A stretch of DNA of 64,000 nucleotides from Apis mellifera (Eukaryota; Arthropoda; Insecta; Hymenoptera; Apidae), in the NCBI RefSeq assembly GCF_003254395.2, contig NC_037644.1, positions 10,830,086 to 10,894,085 on the forward strand, written 5' to 3'. The first letter of the stretch is position 1. Each line of letters opens with the position of its first letter. A program made the translations under genes and the position numbers. The notes under the pieces were generated by a model. It ran no database searches, was not told the DNA's origin, and saw only the letters and a program-made list of their open reading frames with translations. Below are positions 13,136-26,324 of this stretch, piece after piece.

Positions 13136-16009
13136 TCGTCTGTGCAGCTTGGATAGAGCTTGGACGAGGTCCAGTGTCGGCGAACTCTTGCCGCGTCTTC
13201 GAAACCTCGCTACTTTCGCCCATCCTTTTTTTCACCCTTTTCCTCCTTCCCGAAAATTGGCCGTGGCGTTTCAGCGACTGGCCATGCGCCAGCCAGCCTT
13301 ACTCCTGGATTATCGCGTTATTCAACGCGCAATGATAACCGCTCCACCGGTTCGCGGTTTCCCTTTTAATACCCTTCGAGGAACGACCGACCTCGCCTCA
13401 GCCTTATGGTAAAGGTAGAGAAAACCTGGCTCGCACGAGGGACGCGCAACCGCCCACATCGAGCCGTACCCCGCTTATTAAAAGCGTAATAAAGAGAAAT
13501 TATCTGGAATGGGAGAGAGAGAATGTGCACTGCTCGTAAATATCGTTCTGAATCGAGGAGGGTTGAGAGAGTGGATTCAGCGGTCGAATTTGGTTGATTA
13601 AATGGTTGATGGAACGACGGGGAGGAAATTTTTGAAGGAGACTTGTATTATTATTTCGGAAAATTGGACGGAATTGGGAATGGAATTTATAACTTTGATT
13701 CTTGAAACTCGTTGTGATAATTGTAGAAAAACATGGAGCAAGATTTAATTCTTCTTTTTTTCGATGAAACGAGTTTAAATTTTAATTTTATTTTTGGATG
13801 ATTTTTTCTACTTATCCTTTTCAATTTTCTTAAAAAAAAATTATATTTTCTGTACACGTTATAAATGACCAAATATCTATTTTTTATTCTATAACTGATA
13901 TTAGACAAGATTTATCCGAATTCATAATTATCCTGTTATCCTCAATTTTAGGAACAAGAACAAAAATTTAAATATCCTCCTTCAGTCGAGCGTTTACAAT
14001 AAATTAGACGCAATGACGAAAGAAAATTTGATTGATGAGAGAAAAGCCTAAAACATAGAATATATACGATTAAAAAAATTATTTCCAACGAAGTAACCGT
14101 AGTCGCCAGTTTATATCATACTTTTCTCGGCAACGCGTCCGAAGTTTCTTCCGATAGCCAGTTAAAGGACAAAGCCATAAAAGAGTTCGCGATACGACAG
14201 GAGTCGAAGATCGCGAAAGATCGTTACGATGTCCCGTTTCCTTCGAACTTGGAGCGAATCGAGGATTAGCTACCTTTAAGGACGTTGAATCGGCCCCAAG
14301 TATTGCCGCGGCTCGCTTTTATATCAACGGAACATTCTTCAAAGTTCTTACAACTGCATCCACTTCTTCCACGATTGACTAATAGTGAAAGTTTATATCA
14401 TCCTTAGCGGCACAGCCACACCATAAACGACCATATTAAATTCGCCACGCGATTGATTTTCTAATTTATCGTAATTTATAGTTTTTCAATTCTCTCTCTT
14501 TTACACTGCTGTATGTCGTAAGGATTACCTTATTCGTGATGTGACACAAATTACAGATTTGTGTATCAATTTCTTAATGGATATTAATTAATTAATCCTG
14601 ATCGTGGTGTCGCAAATGGAAAATTAACAAGTTCGAGAAATTTTGAGTAATTTTTTCTCACCACATGTAATAAACAATTTTTTCAAATTATTAGTTTTTA
14701 CAATTTTTTAAATTTAAATTAAAAATAGTAAAAAAGGTATGTTCGAATGGAACAATCTAGGAAATTATGCAAACAATTAACAAACTTCAGAATAGAAATT
14801 AACGAACGAGCGTTTTTTCAATTAACGAAACCTTTGTCCAACCGTATTCCTTTCCCCTCCCCATAAACTGAAAGTCTCCAAAACCCACGCAGCGAATGGC
14901 TGCTTCCGTAAATTGCAAAAAAGCGATGCTAAATTTCCAACCGCACCATTGTCGCGACAAAAAAGAACGAAACGAAACGAAGCGACGAATCGTGTTCGAA
15001 GAATTTCCTTCGAGGGATATATAAAGAAAATTAGAAAGTTCTTGGAAAGGTGAAAAAAAAAAAAAAAGGAAAAAGAGGTAGGATGCAGTGGCGACACCGC
15101 GGTGCACGGCTTTATCTTGGCCAAGCGCCAAAAGTGTATTTTCGGTGTCAAGGGATGGGTCCTGCAGGGAATGAAACGTACGAAATAATTTTTCTTACCG
15201 CGCCGACAGATGCCGGTGCAATTTGCATTAAAAAGAGGCGCCTTACTTATTCTTCGCCTCCCTAGGGCGAAATATTTCGAAACCCTGGTACCTGGCCCCC
15301 TTCGAAATTCTGCTTGCCGATTTTTTTGCAAGCAGAGTGATCGATTTTTATCGCTTTATAAATTTCGACGATAATCCGTGTTCCAGGATTTAATCGAGGG
15401 ATTTTCGAAAAGTTAGGTTATGTTCGACTTGGAATCGAATACGTTTCTTTCTTCTCGTAAAATAATAATAATAATAATAATTCATGTTGTAAAAATTGTC
15501 GACCAAGCATATAACACTGAAATGATATAACATCTGAAAAAAAAATATAATTTCGATAATATATCTTGCATGAACAATATTCGTGCATTATTTAAAAGTT
15601 ATTTTTATCCTTTCTCGAGCATTAAAAGCTGGCCCAATTAAATCACTCGCTACCCCACTATTATTGAACTACTTTCTTCTATTTTCACAGAGTTGGCCCC
15701 TCCTCTCTCAGCTTCTAAAATGGTCCTGTGTATCCAAGAGCTAAGTAAGATTGGCGTAAATTGCCGAAAGTGTCGGTTAAACCAAAGGGAAAACAACGGT
15801 CTCGCGTTTCCAATTCTCCTATAACGCCTCTATTTCGATCCAGAAGAGATTCTATTCGTGGCACGGATCTCGTGAATCTATAAATTGTTCGTTCACCAGA
15901 TCCGACCGTTTCACACGCGACTTTCGATTACGCGAGATTACAGTGATTCGAACGCGTGCAGATTCGTCCCATCTCTCGTGAGATAACAGGCTGTCGTAAC
16001 TGTAATGTG
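13136..16009. other. Intron-like DNA, no gene seen
   Basis: GC-rich patches at 13140-13470, 14100-14420 and 15080-15320 alternate with AT-rich DNA. ORFs in them resemble nothing known. Confidence 0.5.
15460..15481. repeat. (AAT)n microsatellite
   Basis: AATAATAATAATAATAATAA-type run. A similar (AAT)n run lies near 18451-18477. Confidence 0.9.
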
Positions 16010-16625
16010 TAATGAAATACAGATACACTATCTAATCCATACTTAAACGAAGCATTTGTCGTATTGTTGGTGTACGAGCAACGAAGATTCCACTATTTAT
16101 TTTATTGTTATTTGTTCTATTCCTCTTCCTTCGAAATAAGATTTCAAAATTAATAAATATTTCTCCCCTTGTTTGATTAAAAATGATAAACAGATACATT
16201 ATCTAATTCATACTTAAACGAAGCATTTGTCGTATTGTTCGTACACTTGGTGTACGAGCAACGAAGATTCTCTGTTTATTTCATTATTTAATCATAATAT
16301 ATATAAATTTCTATTCCTCTTCCTCCGAAATAAGATTTCAAAATTAATAAATACTTCTTGTTTAATTACTTGAAAAGAAGGAATTCTAGATCTCGTGAAT
16401 TCTTGTGATTAAAAATGATAAACAGATACATTATCTAATCCATACTTAAACGAAGCATTTGTCGTATTATTGGTGTACGAGCAACGAAGATTCCACTGTT
16501 TATTTCATTATTTAATCATAATATATCATAATATTTCAAAATTAATAAATATTTCCCTTGTTGAATTACTTGAAAAGAAGGAATTCTATATCTCGTGAAT
16601 TCTCGTGATTAAAAATGACGCGAAT
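16010..16625. repeat. Array D: 3 direct copies of a 170-230 bp unit
   Basis: CAGATACA(C/T)TATCTAAT, CATACTTAAACGAAGCATTT, GTCGTATT and GTGTACGAGCAACGAAGATT recur in order near 16020, 16191 and 16423. The second and third copies share an extra ACTTGAAAAGAAGGAATTCTA(G/T)ATCTCGTGAATTC segment. Copies differ by small insertions. Confidence 0.93.
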
Positions 16626-16798
16626 GTGAGCATCCGAGAGGATTTCGCCAACAGGATGTAACGCGACTCGATACCTAAATTAGAATCGGATTTCTCTAAA
16701 GTGCATCCGAGCAATTTCGTTGAATGGATCGTCCTCCGGAGGTAACGCAAACGCTTACTCGCTCGCTCCTCGCTGTGTATCGAGGCTATGTGTTGTAT

Positions 16799-16826
16799 CC
16801 GTCGTCTTCGTCGTCGTCGTCGTCTC
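16799..16826. repeat. (CGT)n microsatellite
   Basis: Slightly interrupted CGT/CTT trinucleotide run. It produces an arginine run in a spurious ORF on the minus strand. Confidence 0.85.
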
Positions 16827-16942
16827 ACAGAGAGGACTGGTTCGCCCACTTCTTTGAACCCTGAAACAGAGTGGCCGGCGGAGGAATTCACACAGCTCGA
16901 GGCCTTGGTTATTCGAAACAAATCGGTTCTTGAAATCGATAA

Positions 16943-16954
16943 GCTACCGGTAGC
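16943..16954. promoter_or_regulatory. 12-bp palindrome GCTACCGGTAGC
   Basis: Perfect palindrome centred on ACCGGT, in a GC-rich island. ACCGGT is the centre of Grainyhead-type sites, but the flanking bases do not match the full consensus. Weak call. Confidence 0.15.
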
Positions 16955-18450
16955 CGCTCTCTCGTTCGAGAAAAATCTTTACGGGTTATAAATTGGCCGG
17001 CGATATGTATAAGAACGATCGTGCGAGGGAAAGAAAAAGATCGGCGATCGTTACAAATCGGTTGTACAAACGTAATTCCAACGCGTATCCTTGCACGCGT
17101 TGCTGTTTCGTTCCGACTGTTTCGTGCGCGAATTCCGTGCGTTTTCGATCATCGATCATTGTTTGCCTCGTTAGTCGATGGATCGATGGATCGACATTTG
17201 CGACCAGATAATATTATAACGTATGCACGGATTAGGGATACGATCGGTGGAAATACGATACGAGCGATGGGTTTAAGTCGACGGCGAGCTCGGTTGTTCG
17301 GAACGGAACTCGGTTTCCGATCCACTCTCGTCCCACGTCGTCCGGTTAAACCCATCGCTTTTATCCACGCCTATGTAACGTCGATATCAATTACGATTTG
17401 CAAGCTGATTTAGAAATCGATTTGAATCGAGGCGAAGTTTGTAATTGAAGTTAATGGATGCACGCATTTATATCATTTATCATCGATCGAGATAGAGTTG
17501 ACGATGATTATATTTCAGAGATTAATCTCGTTCCGTGCGCACCTTTCGACGTGTTATGAGACCAATTTTAGATAGAATTTGTGATTTATATTGTACACAC
17601 TTTGAACATTTATTTACCCATCAAAATTTTGTAACGATGGATCGTTAATAAAATGTTAAAAAAGGGAATACTTGAAATCAATTCAAGTGAGTTGAAAAGG
17701 AGTAATTTTAATTATAATAAATACAATTACTTAAAATTAATTAATTTTTCTTCCATCCCTTCGTTAGAGAAAAGAAGGGTAAAGAAAAAGGATTCATATC
17801 TTATAATAATTTTAATACGTGGCAAGAAATTGATGGTTTCGTATTAATTAAATATAAGATATAAATTCCGATTAAAATGCTACATTAAATTAAGATACTT
17901 AAGAAAATTACGCAGAGTTGAGGATCGTTCAAAAAACGATAAATCCACTCGTTACTGATATTTTCTCCTTATTGGTTTTACGCGAAATTCTCGTTTAGAT
18001 CTTACGAACATGCATTTAACCCAAATCGTTAATTACAGTATTTAACAGAGGTAAGTTATAAACTCTTACTAGCCACCAGTTTATGTGAATGAAAATGATA
18101 CCGTGAATGGTCTTCTTGTCTCGCATTAACGATTCGGCGGAAGAAGAAACGCTTCTGCCTTAATCGTTTAATGGTCGATGATATCTCTTCTCGCAGCAAA
18201 ATTAATTCTAAATCCTGATAAAATTCCTATACCTTAAAAAAAAAAAAAAAAAAGAATTGTAAATGTGACGTCCATAATTATTCTGATCATTTTGATTCAA
18301 ATGAAAATTGCGAAAAACGCGTAATAAATTTTTATCATTCGAAATTTCTTGAAATTTTTTTTCTCGACAAACATCGAATCTATAATTTCAACTGATAATG
18401 AGTCTGCTGGTCAATAAAACTGGTTATTGGCTGTAAACAGTAGCTTATCC

Positions 18451-18477
<27 letters not shown>
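18451..18477. repeat. (AAT)n microsatellite
   Basis: About nine AAT units in AT-rich DNA. Confidence 0.9.
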
Positions 18478-18481
<4 letters not shown>

Positions 18482-19016
18482 TAGATGATTAGATAATTCC
18501 TTTATGAATTAACATACAATGGATTCAATAATATCGTTGCTATTTCGAACCTGTATTATATTATCTAAGTTTAATTCTTCATCGCGGATTAAAGTATTAA
18601 TTATTTATTAAAATAAAGAAAGAAAAAAAAGATTAGATTTTTTTTAAACAATATTACCTACGGCTGCATGATTATTATATGAAACGAAAAATAAAAAAAA
18701 AAAAAATCTGTCGGGCACACATGTTTATCTAGAATGTTTCCACGAACACTTATTTCTACCAACTAAGATTACAACCATATTTCCATGATAATTAACGAAA
18801 GAGAAAAATATCCGTTGCGAAACCTCATAAATGTTCCATCGACGTAGTTAAGGGCATCATAACGTATTTCGCTACTTCCTTCGTCTTTCTATACAGACTT
18901 CCTCTATATGCGTTTTACAGTCGTAAACAGAGAAGACACGATGGTAACAACCGTGCCTTTCTGCGTTTTGCTTCGCAGTTTATAGTCGATGACAAACCTG
19001 TTCGCTGTAACAATTT

Positions 19017-19080
19017 TTTTTTCCTTCTTTCTTTCTTTTTTCTTTCTTTTTTCTTTCTTTTTTTTTTTTTTTTTTTTTTT
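19017..19080. repeat. Polypyrimidine (T/C) tract
   Basis: Over 60 bases of T-rich CTTT and TTTC repeats ending in a pure T run. Confidence 0.95.
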
Positions 19081-21778
19081 GCTAAGCGAAAGATGTTGCC
19101 GAGTACCAACTTTGCGGCGTACGCGCCGCAAGCCTATCCTCGATGGAATTGCATTGAATGTAAAATCGAAAGTTGCGAATATTTCTTTCTTTCGCCATCT
19201 TTTTTTCCTTTTCTTTCGTTCTTATTATTTTTTGATTAATCGCGACAAAGTTTATCACGTTGGATTTGAAAAAAAAGTTTTCGATTGAAGAGTAATGGAT
19301 CTTTAGATTTGCAAAACAGTTGAAAATTCGAAATTTTCAAATATCTTCTTCTTTTCTAAGGGATATCGCGGTGTCTGTTTCGTCGAGAATGGAAATGGAG
19401 CTTTTGTTTGGGGAAAAGGGATAGATTGAAAGTGTGGCGACTTCCACGCCAGGGAAACGAAAGTTCATTAACTGAGCTAACTCGCGCTGCCGGGATTGGG
19501 AAATTGTGTAAACAAATGGGTCCCTGTTGTGTACACACGTTGCCATGGTGTACGGATTGCATTTACACAGAAAGTAAAATCTCGTTGAAAACGATGTCGT
19601 TCCACAATTTCCCGGTGGACGGAAAAATTGCTTTTCATCATTTTTATACCCAAACAAAATGTTTTTTTACATCCGGTGTTAAGTGGAAAAATGAAGAATT
19701 AATTAAAGTAAAATTACGAGTTGAAACTTTGCCTATTAAATCCAACGATGTTAACAAGAAATCGAATTACAAAATAATTATTTATTTTTAGACTGTCGAT
19801 TCAATTTCAATTTAAAAATATTTTTATCCAACAACTTTCTTCTCAAGAATAAATAATAATTCTTACAAAATACGGGGGGGAAAGGTAATTTTGTTTCTTC
19901 CTGCATTACGAATTTTCCCTAACCTCGTTCCAATGAGAACTCGTGCCAACTTTTTCCTCTCCTCGCCAATCTTCCCCATCTTCTCCTTCACAGAGAGAAT
20001 TACAACTCGCGCAAAACGACTTCCTTCGAGAAAAATAAAGATTGCCTCTCCGAATTGTCAATTTACCTTGATAAAAAAAAAAGAAGAAGAGAAAGAAGAA
20101 TGAAAAATTCCAATTTTTCTTACGTACAGATACTCGTCCAATGATCCATCCGTTCCAGGAAATCAAAGACTACCAATCTACCTAAAATCTAAATCCTCGA
20201 ATACCTGGAAGGGTTCGTATGCAAATTATAGCGTTCAAATCGAAAACTCCATAGCGGAGAATCCGATGAAAAGTATTTATTACGCGTAGAAGGAGGCTGG
20301 ATATGGAGCTCTGTGTACTCGTTCGAGGAAAATTTATCGCTGGCCTATTGGGGCCTAGCTTGGTTGCATTCGGCCCCTTGTACCGTGAATTCCGCCGATG
20401 CGTCATAATTTAAGAGGAATTTTCAAAGTGGTATTCGAGCGTGGAAAACCAAGTCGAGAGAAAGAAGGAGAGGGAGGAAAGATCGAATCGAGATAGCTCG
20501 AACGACAAACCGATAAATTGTAACCGTAATCGGTGCTCGCTTTGTCGGCCTCGTCGATCGAGTAATTTTGGATCAAAATTACGCGAGTAGAGTCGTTTAT
20601 TCTGGATAATATTCGTTTTAAAGTAATTCAAGTTTGATCATTTTTATAGAAGAAAGAATCAGAAGAGGTGAATTTGGATTTTGAAAAATTGGTTTTCTAT
20701 TATTTTATCCAATAAATGTTTCTTCTTATATCTTATTTTAACATTTTTCTAAGGAAATAAACGATAAAGTAAGATATTCTCCTTTTTTGAATGTAATATT
20801 CTCGAATGGACATTTGTTAAATCGATAAGAAAAATAGAGAGTAAGTTTTTTGCACGGCGAGTACTTTATACGCGAAAAATTTAATTTTTGATTTCTATGC
20901 AAATTAAGATAATAAAAATGTTAATCGCCGTTTATTCATAAATTTTTACGTTGCTTATGCCGTGTACGTTATAGGATAATTTTCATTTTTCTTATTATCC
21001 TTCTTCCTCGTATTTGTTCTTGCGTGAAATCGTAACGCGTAATATATGCCGGGCACGTAATCAGTTATGCGCTTTTTTCTTCCCTCTTCTCTACCTTTTC
21101 TTCTGCCGAACTTCATTTAGATGGAATTCCAATATAGTTTATGGTGGTTTCCAATTATAATGGATTCTATAACATTACCTTCCATCTTCAACGAAGTTCC
21201 CATCTGCATGCAAACTTGTGCATCAAACTCGATTCACGCTTTTATTTCGTTTAACCAACTCTTATCCTATTTTTCCTTTTCTTAAAAATTTCTTTAGAAA
21301 TACGATTTCTAATTTATTTAATTTACCTTCTTCGTTTCATCTCCTCGATCTACAATTTTCTACAATTTCAAATTTTTCCAATCTCAGACTCGCCCAATTT
21401 TCCTTAAGCACGTTTAAAACTTCGACTCGAAATATTTCTCGCTCGTCCCTCCTATTTACATGCCGCCTTAAAGTTTCAGTTAACGCAGCTTTCAGCTTCC
21501 CTTCCACTTTTTCTCACTCCCCGTTTCTCCCTTTCCCTCGCGCCTTTTTTTCTCCCTCTCTCTCTCTCTCACTCGCTCAAACACTCACTTTCCTCGTCTC
21601 GCTTTGTAGCCGCTTTCTTCTCCTCCGGCTCGGTCAGCTTCTCGTTGCGGCGACCACCTTGCTTTCTACCGGGAGCAGCCGGTGGCAGGGAACGGCAAAA
21701 GGCACAAAGATGTACTCCGAATAAGGGAATCGCGACGCGAGACAAGTGCGCGGATCCAGGAGCCCCGGGGATGACCGA

Positions 21779-21792
21779 TGAACCCGGGTTCA
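21779..21792. promoter_or_regulatory. 14-bp palindrome with everted GGTTCA half-sites
   Basis: TGAACCCGGGTTCA is a perfect palindrome. It can be read as two nuclear-receptor-like GGTTCA half-sites facing outwards with a 2-bp spacer. It sits in a GC-rich island. Receptor binding is speculative. Confidence 0.2.
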
Positions 21793-24700
21793 CCGACCTC
21801 TCCTTCCTCTCCTTCCCCCTCCAGGAAAATCTCCACCAACTATTGCTAATTACTCGTCCCAAGTATCGGTATCTTCCCGTGTGTTTTCAGCCAGTGGACC
21901 CAGACGATTCATGTGGACCCATTATAATTTTTTCTCGTGAAGAAAAAAAAAATAGGAGGAAGTTTCTTGATCGAATTATTATCGTTTTTTTTTTCCTTTC
22001 TATGGATATTCGATCTTTTCAAAGGTGTTATTCATTTAGTAGAGTTTGATTGATTGGTGAAGATCGTTGAATGATATTTTGGTAATTTCTGACGAAGATT
22101 GATTAATATAAAGTGTTTAGTCTAACTGGACAATGATTAAGTTATTCTAGAAGAAATTTTAAATATAACTCTAACAAGATCTGCTGCATTCGAGAAAGAG
22201 AAGAAAGAAATAAAGAATTTAATAAATTGTAATAAATGATTCAAAACGATTGATATTTCATTTTGCGACTACCTGTTACACTTCAACGAGCGAGAAACAA
22301 TATCGCAATCCCCGTTTCAAATAACAGTTGAATATTTTTCCTCCCGAAGCAAACTCTCTCCTCGAACAGAAACAAACACCGATGAAAAAAATCAAACTGC
22401 GCGCCACCTGTCCGATCGTAATCACGATCGATCGTCATCGTCATCACCCCGGAACGAAGCTTTCGCTTCGAGGCTCAAAATAAAAAAAAAAAGGAAAGAC
22501 ATCAACGTAATCAACGAGGAGGGTGGTGGAAAAGCAACCCCTTTTGGACACACACTTAAAATGGAAGGAGCACAACAACGCGAGCAACGATTTTGCATAG
22601 GAGCTGCAGCTGACCATTCGGTGGGGGTTGGGCCGCGTCTGCTACCCGCCCCATGGCGGAGAGGATCGGATTAAAAAGAGCGCAGAAAGATAAAACCGGA
22701 TGGCAGATGCGATGTTTATGGCCGTGCGGCCCGGCCACTTGGTTCACGGCTCGCATTGTTGTCGTTCCGCAAAACGGATCCCTTTTCATCCGATCGAACG
22801 TTAACGAAACTCTCTCTCTTTCTCTCCTCCACCCTGTATTGATCGCCATTGCGACCCTGTGTTTTAGATCCCTGCGTTTTCATCCGATTATCGAGAAGAA
22901 ATTCGAAATAAAGGAAATTGGAAAGATTGATTTTAATACTCATCGAAAATTCTTTCTTCAAACCGATTCATAACAATCGAATTCGAAACGTAACGTAAAT
23001 TGGGGAAAATTTCGATATTTTAATCCATTTTTATATTCCTGGATTATGGATTTAAATCGTTTCGAGGAAGAAATCCTGATTCGGCTCGAAACGAAGAGGA
23101 TGATGGCATTGCGACGCGGAGAACTTTTCCACGAAATGATATTCAACCCGTGCCATAACCGTACACGCGGCTGGTTTCGAAAAATGGCAGTTAATCGATC
23201 GAGGATCGGCGACTCTTTTTCGGTAAATCGCGGTAAAAGTTTGCGACGTTGGTTGGATTGCGCACGTTGGTCGCCGCGCAACGGGTTCTAGAATGCGCCG
23301 CGTTCTATCGTACGTGGAACGGACAACAGATCCGTACATGGCTGGCATTTACGACGAGTCGTCAGCTTTTTTAGATTTTGCGCCTTGATGCTTTATCGGC
23401 GAATTGCGAAATCTTTTTTACGACCCTCGATTCCAACGCGAGAAGACTATTCGTTTATATAGTTATGCCGATATATATATAGCTTCGAATAAAGTGGGGA
23501 GGGAATGTCGATAACACGAAAATGAGACGAAAATCGAAGCTTTTCCTTTTTTCAAAATTAATACTTGAACGTCGATCGAGTGTATTCGAATAGTTTTCCC
23601 CTTTGAATTTTCCTTTTATTCCTCTCGTGTCCGGGACAAAGTCGATTGTATTATTATCCATTCATGGATAGAAAGGCGAGGAAGATTTCTCGGGAGGGTC
23701 AGCGCGTAAATTTCTCTTCCTCCAGTCGAGGAGAGCGCCAACTATTCGCCACCGATCGACTCCTAATTGGTTAATTTGTTTCCAACGAGATACCCGCTTC
23801 TCAAGCTAATCGCTAATTACCCGAGGCGATTAACACTAATGGAGAAAATCGCAGGAGGAAATTTACGAGGAAACGAGGAAGAAGACGCACGAACGAACGA
23901 ACGCGCTCTTAAGATCGCGTGATTATGCGCCACTCGAACGTTGCACTTGCGGCATTCCCCGCGTGTACGAAACGTGCGAGTTACGCTTGTAACTCGCGGA
24001 TTAAGTTTAATAGCAGATCGGTTTAACAACAGGTTTTTCGGATTTGTACTCGGATTGATAATCTTTGGTATATTTCAATTACAGTGTATTCCATCGACTT
24101 CCAACACTTTTTCGAAATTGATGTTGAACAAATTTTCTACATTTTATTATCCTTGGATTTTTGTGATGAAATTTCGATTCCTCCCATTTGAGAATTTATT
24201 TATCTATCGAATCGAACTCGTAAAAAAAATACGGGTATTGAAAGAAATAAAAATGCAACAGGTGGGCAAAAAAATTCTAAAGTAATTAATTTATCCATGT
24301 ATAAATTTCGAATATAAAACATTCTCAAATCACTTACTCATAATTAATCACGAAACCTTCTAACCAGATTATCTTTAATTTCTATTCCCACAATCCTCAA
24401 TATTGAAAAATCCAAAAAAAAAAAAAAACACAGCAGTGAAGAAGGCAGTGAAGAGGATCGTAAATCTCGTAAAACTCGAAGGGAAGAGTTTTCGATTCGA
24501 CTATTGGTCTCGTGTCAAAAATAGCCAATCTCCGTCTCTCGGTATATCCAGGATGTCAATCACGAGACGTGCGTTTCAAGGGCTATAAAACGTATCTCGG
24601 CGAAATCTTGGGACGGCAGTAAGGTTCGAACGTAAACCACGGGCTGCGGTTAAAAAAAGGGGGGGGAAAGAGAAAGTGCAGAAGAAACGCGAAAGAGGGG

Positions 24701-26222
24701 GGGGATGGATCTCGCGCGCGATCCCCGTGCTGAGACAACAAACGCTCTTCTTCACTTAAAATAAACCCGATAGGCCCGTCTAACGGCGTCGCGTAAATTA
24801 CGTATCCAACGCCTGTGTGTACACAGCCTGTCCTTGTCCCGAGCCTCCTATAAACAACGGATCGAATAATAAAACGTAATAATTATAGTCGCGCCGTGGC
24901 ACGTGCCGGATACAACTTCTCGATAATTTCTAACTAACTTTTCCCATTTATTTATCTTTCCCTTACGAACTTTTTTCCCGCGAATATAACAAAGAATATT
25001 TTTATATTAGAAAGAATCCTTTGCTCGATCAAGTTAAAAAGTTTTGTCGAAAAAGTAAATTTATATGGAATTATATTATTTAATATATTATTATTTAATA
25101 TAATTATATTATATTTAATATAAAAAAATTTATATGGAATTTTTGAAAATTACATAAGGAAAATTAATTCAAGGGGGATACGATTTTAGTGGTATTTGAA
25201 AAAAATTTGCTAGGGATGATTTGATGAATTTCGAAAGACGAGGAGGGAAGATCGATGTATCGTCGATTGATTTACAATTAATAATGGAAATCGACCGTAA
25301 ACGCGTTCTTTGCATCGTTCGACTGTTCGCGTTAAATTTGTTGCAACGGGTAATAAGTTATCGCTACCGATATAACGCGCCTGCTTAACGCATCCCCGAT
25401 CCATAAATATGAGGAAATCGGGCTTAATAAGCAGATTTAATATGCTACTTGCTCGAATGACTCATTTTCTTCACTATCACATGTCGCTACGCTCATTGCT
25501 TTTATAATATTCCCGTATTATAAACACATTCCATAGATAAAGGTAACGTTACCGATACTTAATCCAAGGATTCAAATTGCACTTCAAATCGGCCGAGCAT
25601 CCTGTCATAAATTCAGCCTCGGTAAGCGAGTTAAATCTCGCACAAGATGATGATATCAAAGATTCGTATCGCTTAATCGTAAATTCCGAGTACATAGTGT
25701 GTAACCTGCATGGAAATGCATCCAAGTGATTTAGATTTCCCATTAAACCGCGGTTCGAAAAATGAACTTGAATTTATCGCAAACCATGCGTCGAGAACGT
25801 GTCGGAAAATTGTGAAAATTGAAGCGTTTATCGAATTTTTTCAATTTCCAAAATTAATGAAAATCGTAAAATTAAGAAACATAATTTATCTTAGAACTTT
25901 CTTCTTTCCAATTAATAAAATTGGATTAATTTCCAAGCCTAAGAGTATATTAATAAATTTGGAAGATTTTACACGAGTTGGGAATTTGATTTTCGAAAAT
26001 TCTAAATATTCTAGAAAAACAAAAATCTTTAACTAAAACGATAAAAATTAAAAAGTCAAATTTTGGCGGGATTCGAGATCGCAAACTGAAATCATCAAAC
26101 TTTGTTACGAAATTCAGCGATTGAAATTCTGAACTGTTGGGTAAACCGGCAATTATCACCGACCTTGTAATTAAGAATTTCTGAGAAGTGGTTGGTGCCG
26201 CGTGTTCGCCGGTGTGGTCGTC

Positions 26223-26324
26223 GCTCGTTTGGGAAACGAGCACTCGCGATGCAATTAAACTTGCAGGTTTTGTTACGGTTCTTGGCTCGAGCCGAGCCGA
26301 GGGCTACTGAACCTGCATTGCATC
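26223..26324. other. Nested inverted repeats (possible structured RNA or cruciform)
   Basis: GCTCGTTT-GGG-AAACGAGC (26223-26241) is a perfect 8-bp hairpin. Next to it GATGCAAT (26248-26255) and GCAGGTT (26263-26269) pair with AACCTGC (26310-26316) and ATTGCATC (26317-26324), leaving a 7-nt bulge. Inside lies GGCTCG (26284-26289) pairing with CGAGCC (26293-26298). The arms fall in a GC-rich island. Function unknown. Confidence 0.4.

Larger units (their letters stand above)
16626..26222. other. Intron-like DNA with GC islands, no gene seen
   Basis: GC islands at about 16640-17360, 19390-19600, 21440-21900, 22500-22860, 23050-23300, 24600-24900. AT-rich between. Short hydrophobic or low-complexity ORFs (for example 21218..21724, rich in Phe and Ser from CT-rich DNA) are composition artefacts. 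Confidence 0.5.

Noticed and set aside
21218..21724. Plus-strand ORF of 168 codons rich in Phe, Ser and Leu
   Set aside because: The frame is a by-product of a long pyrimidine-rich stretch. No homology or splice context.
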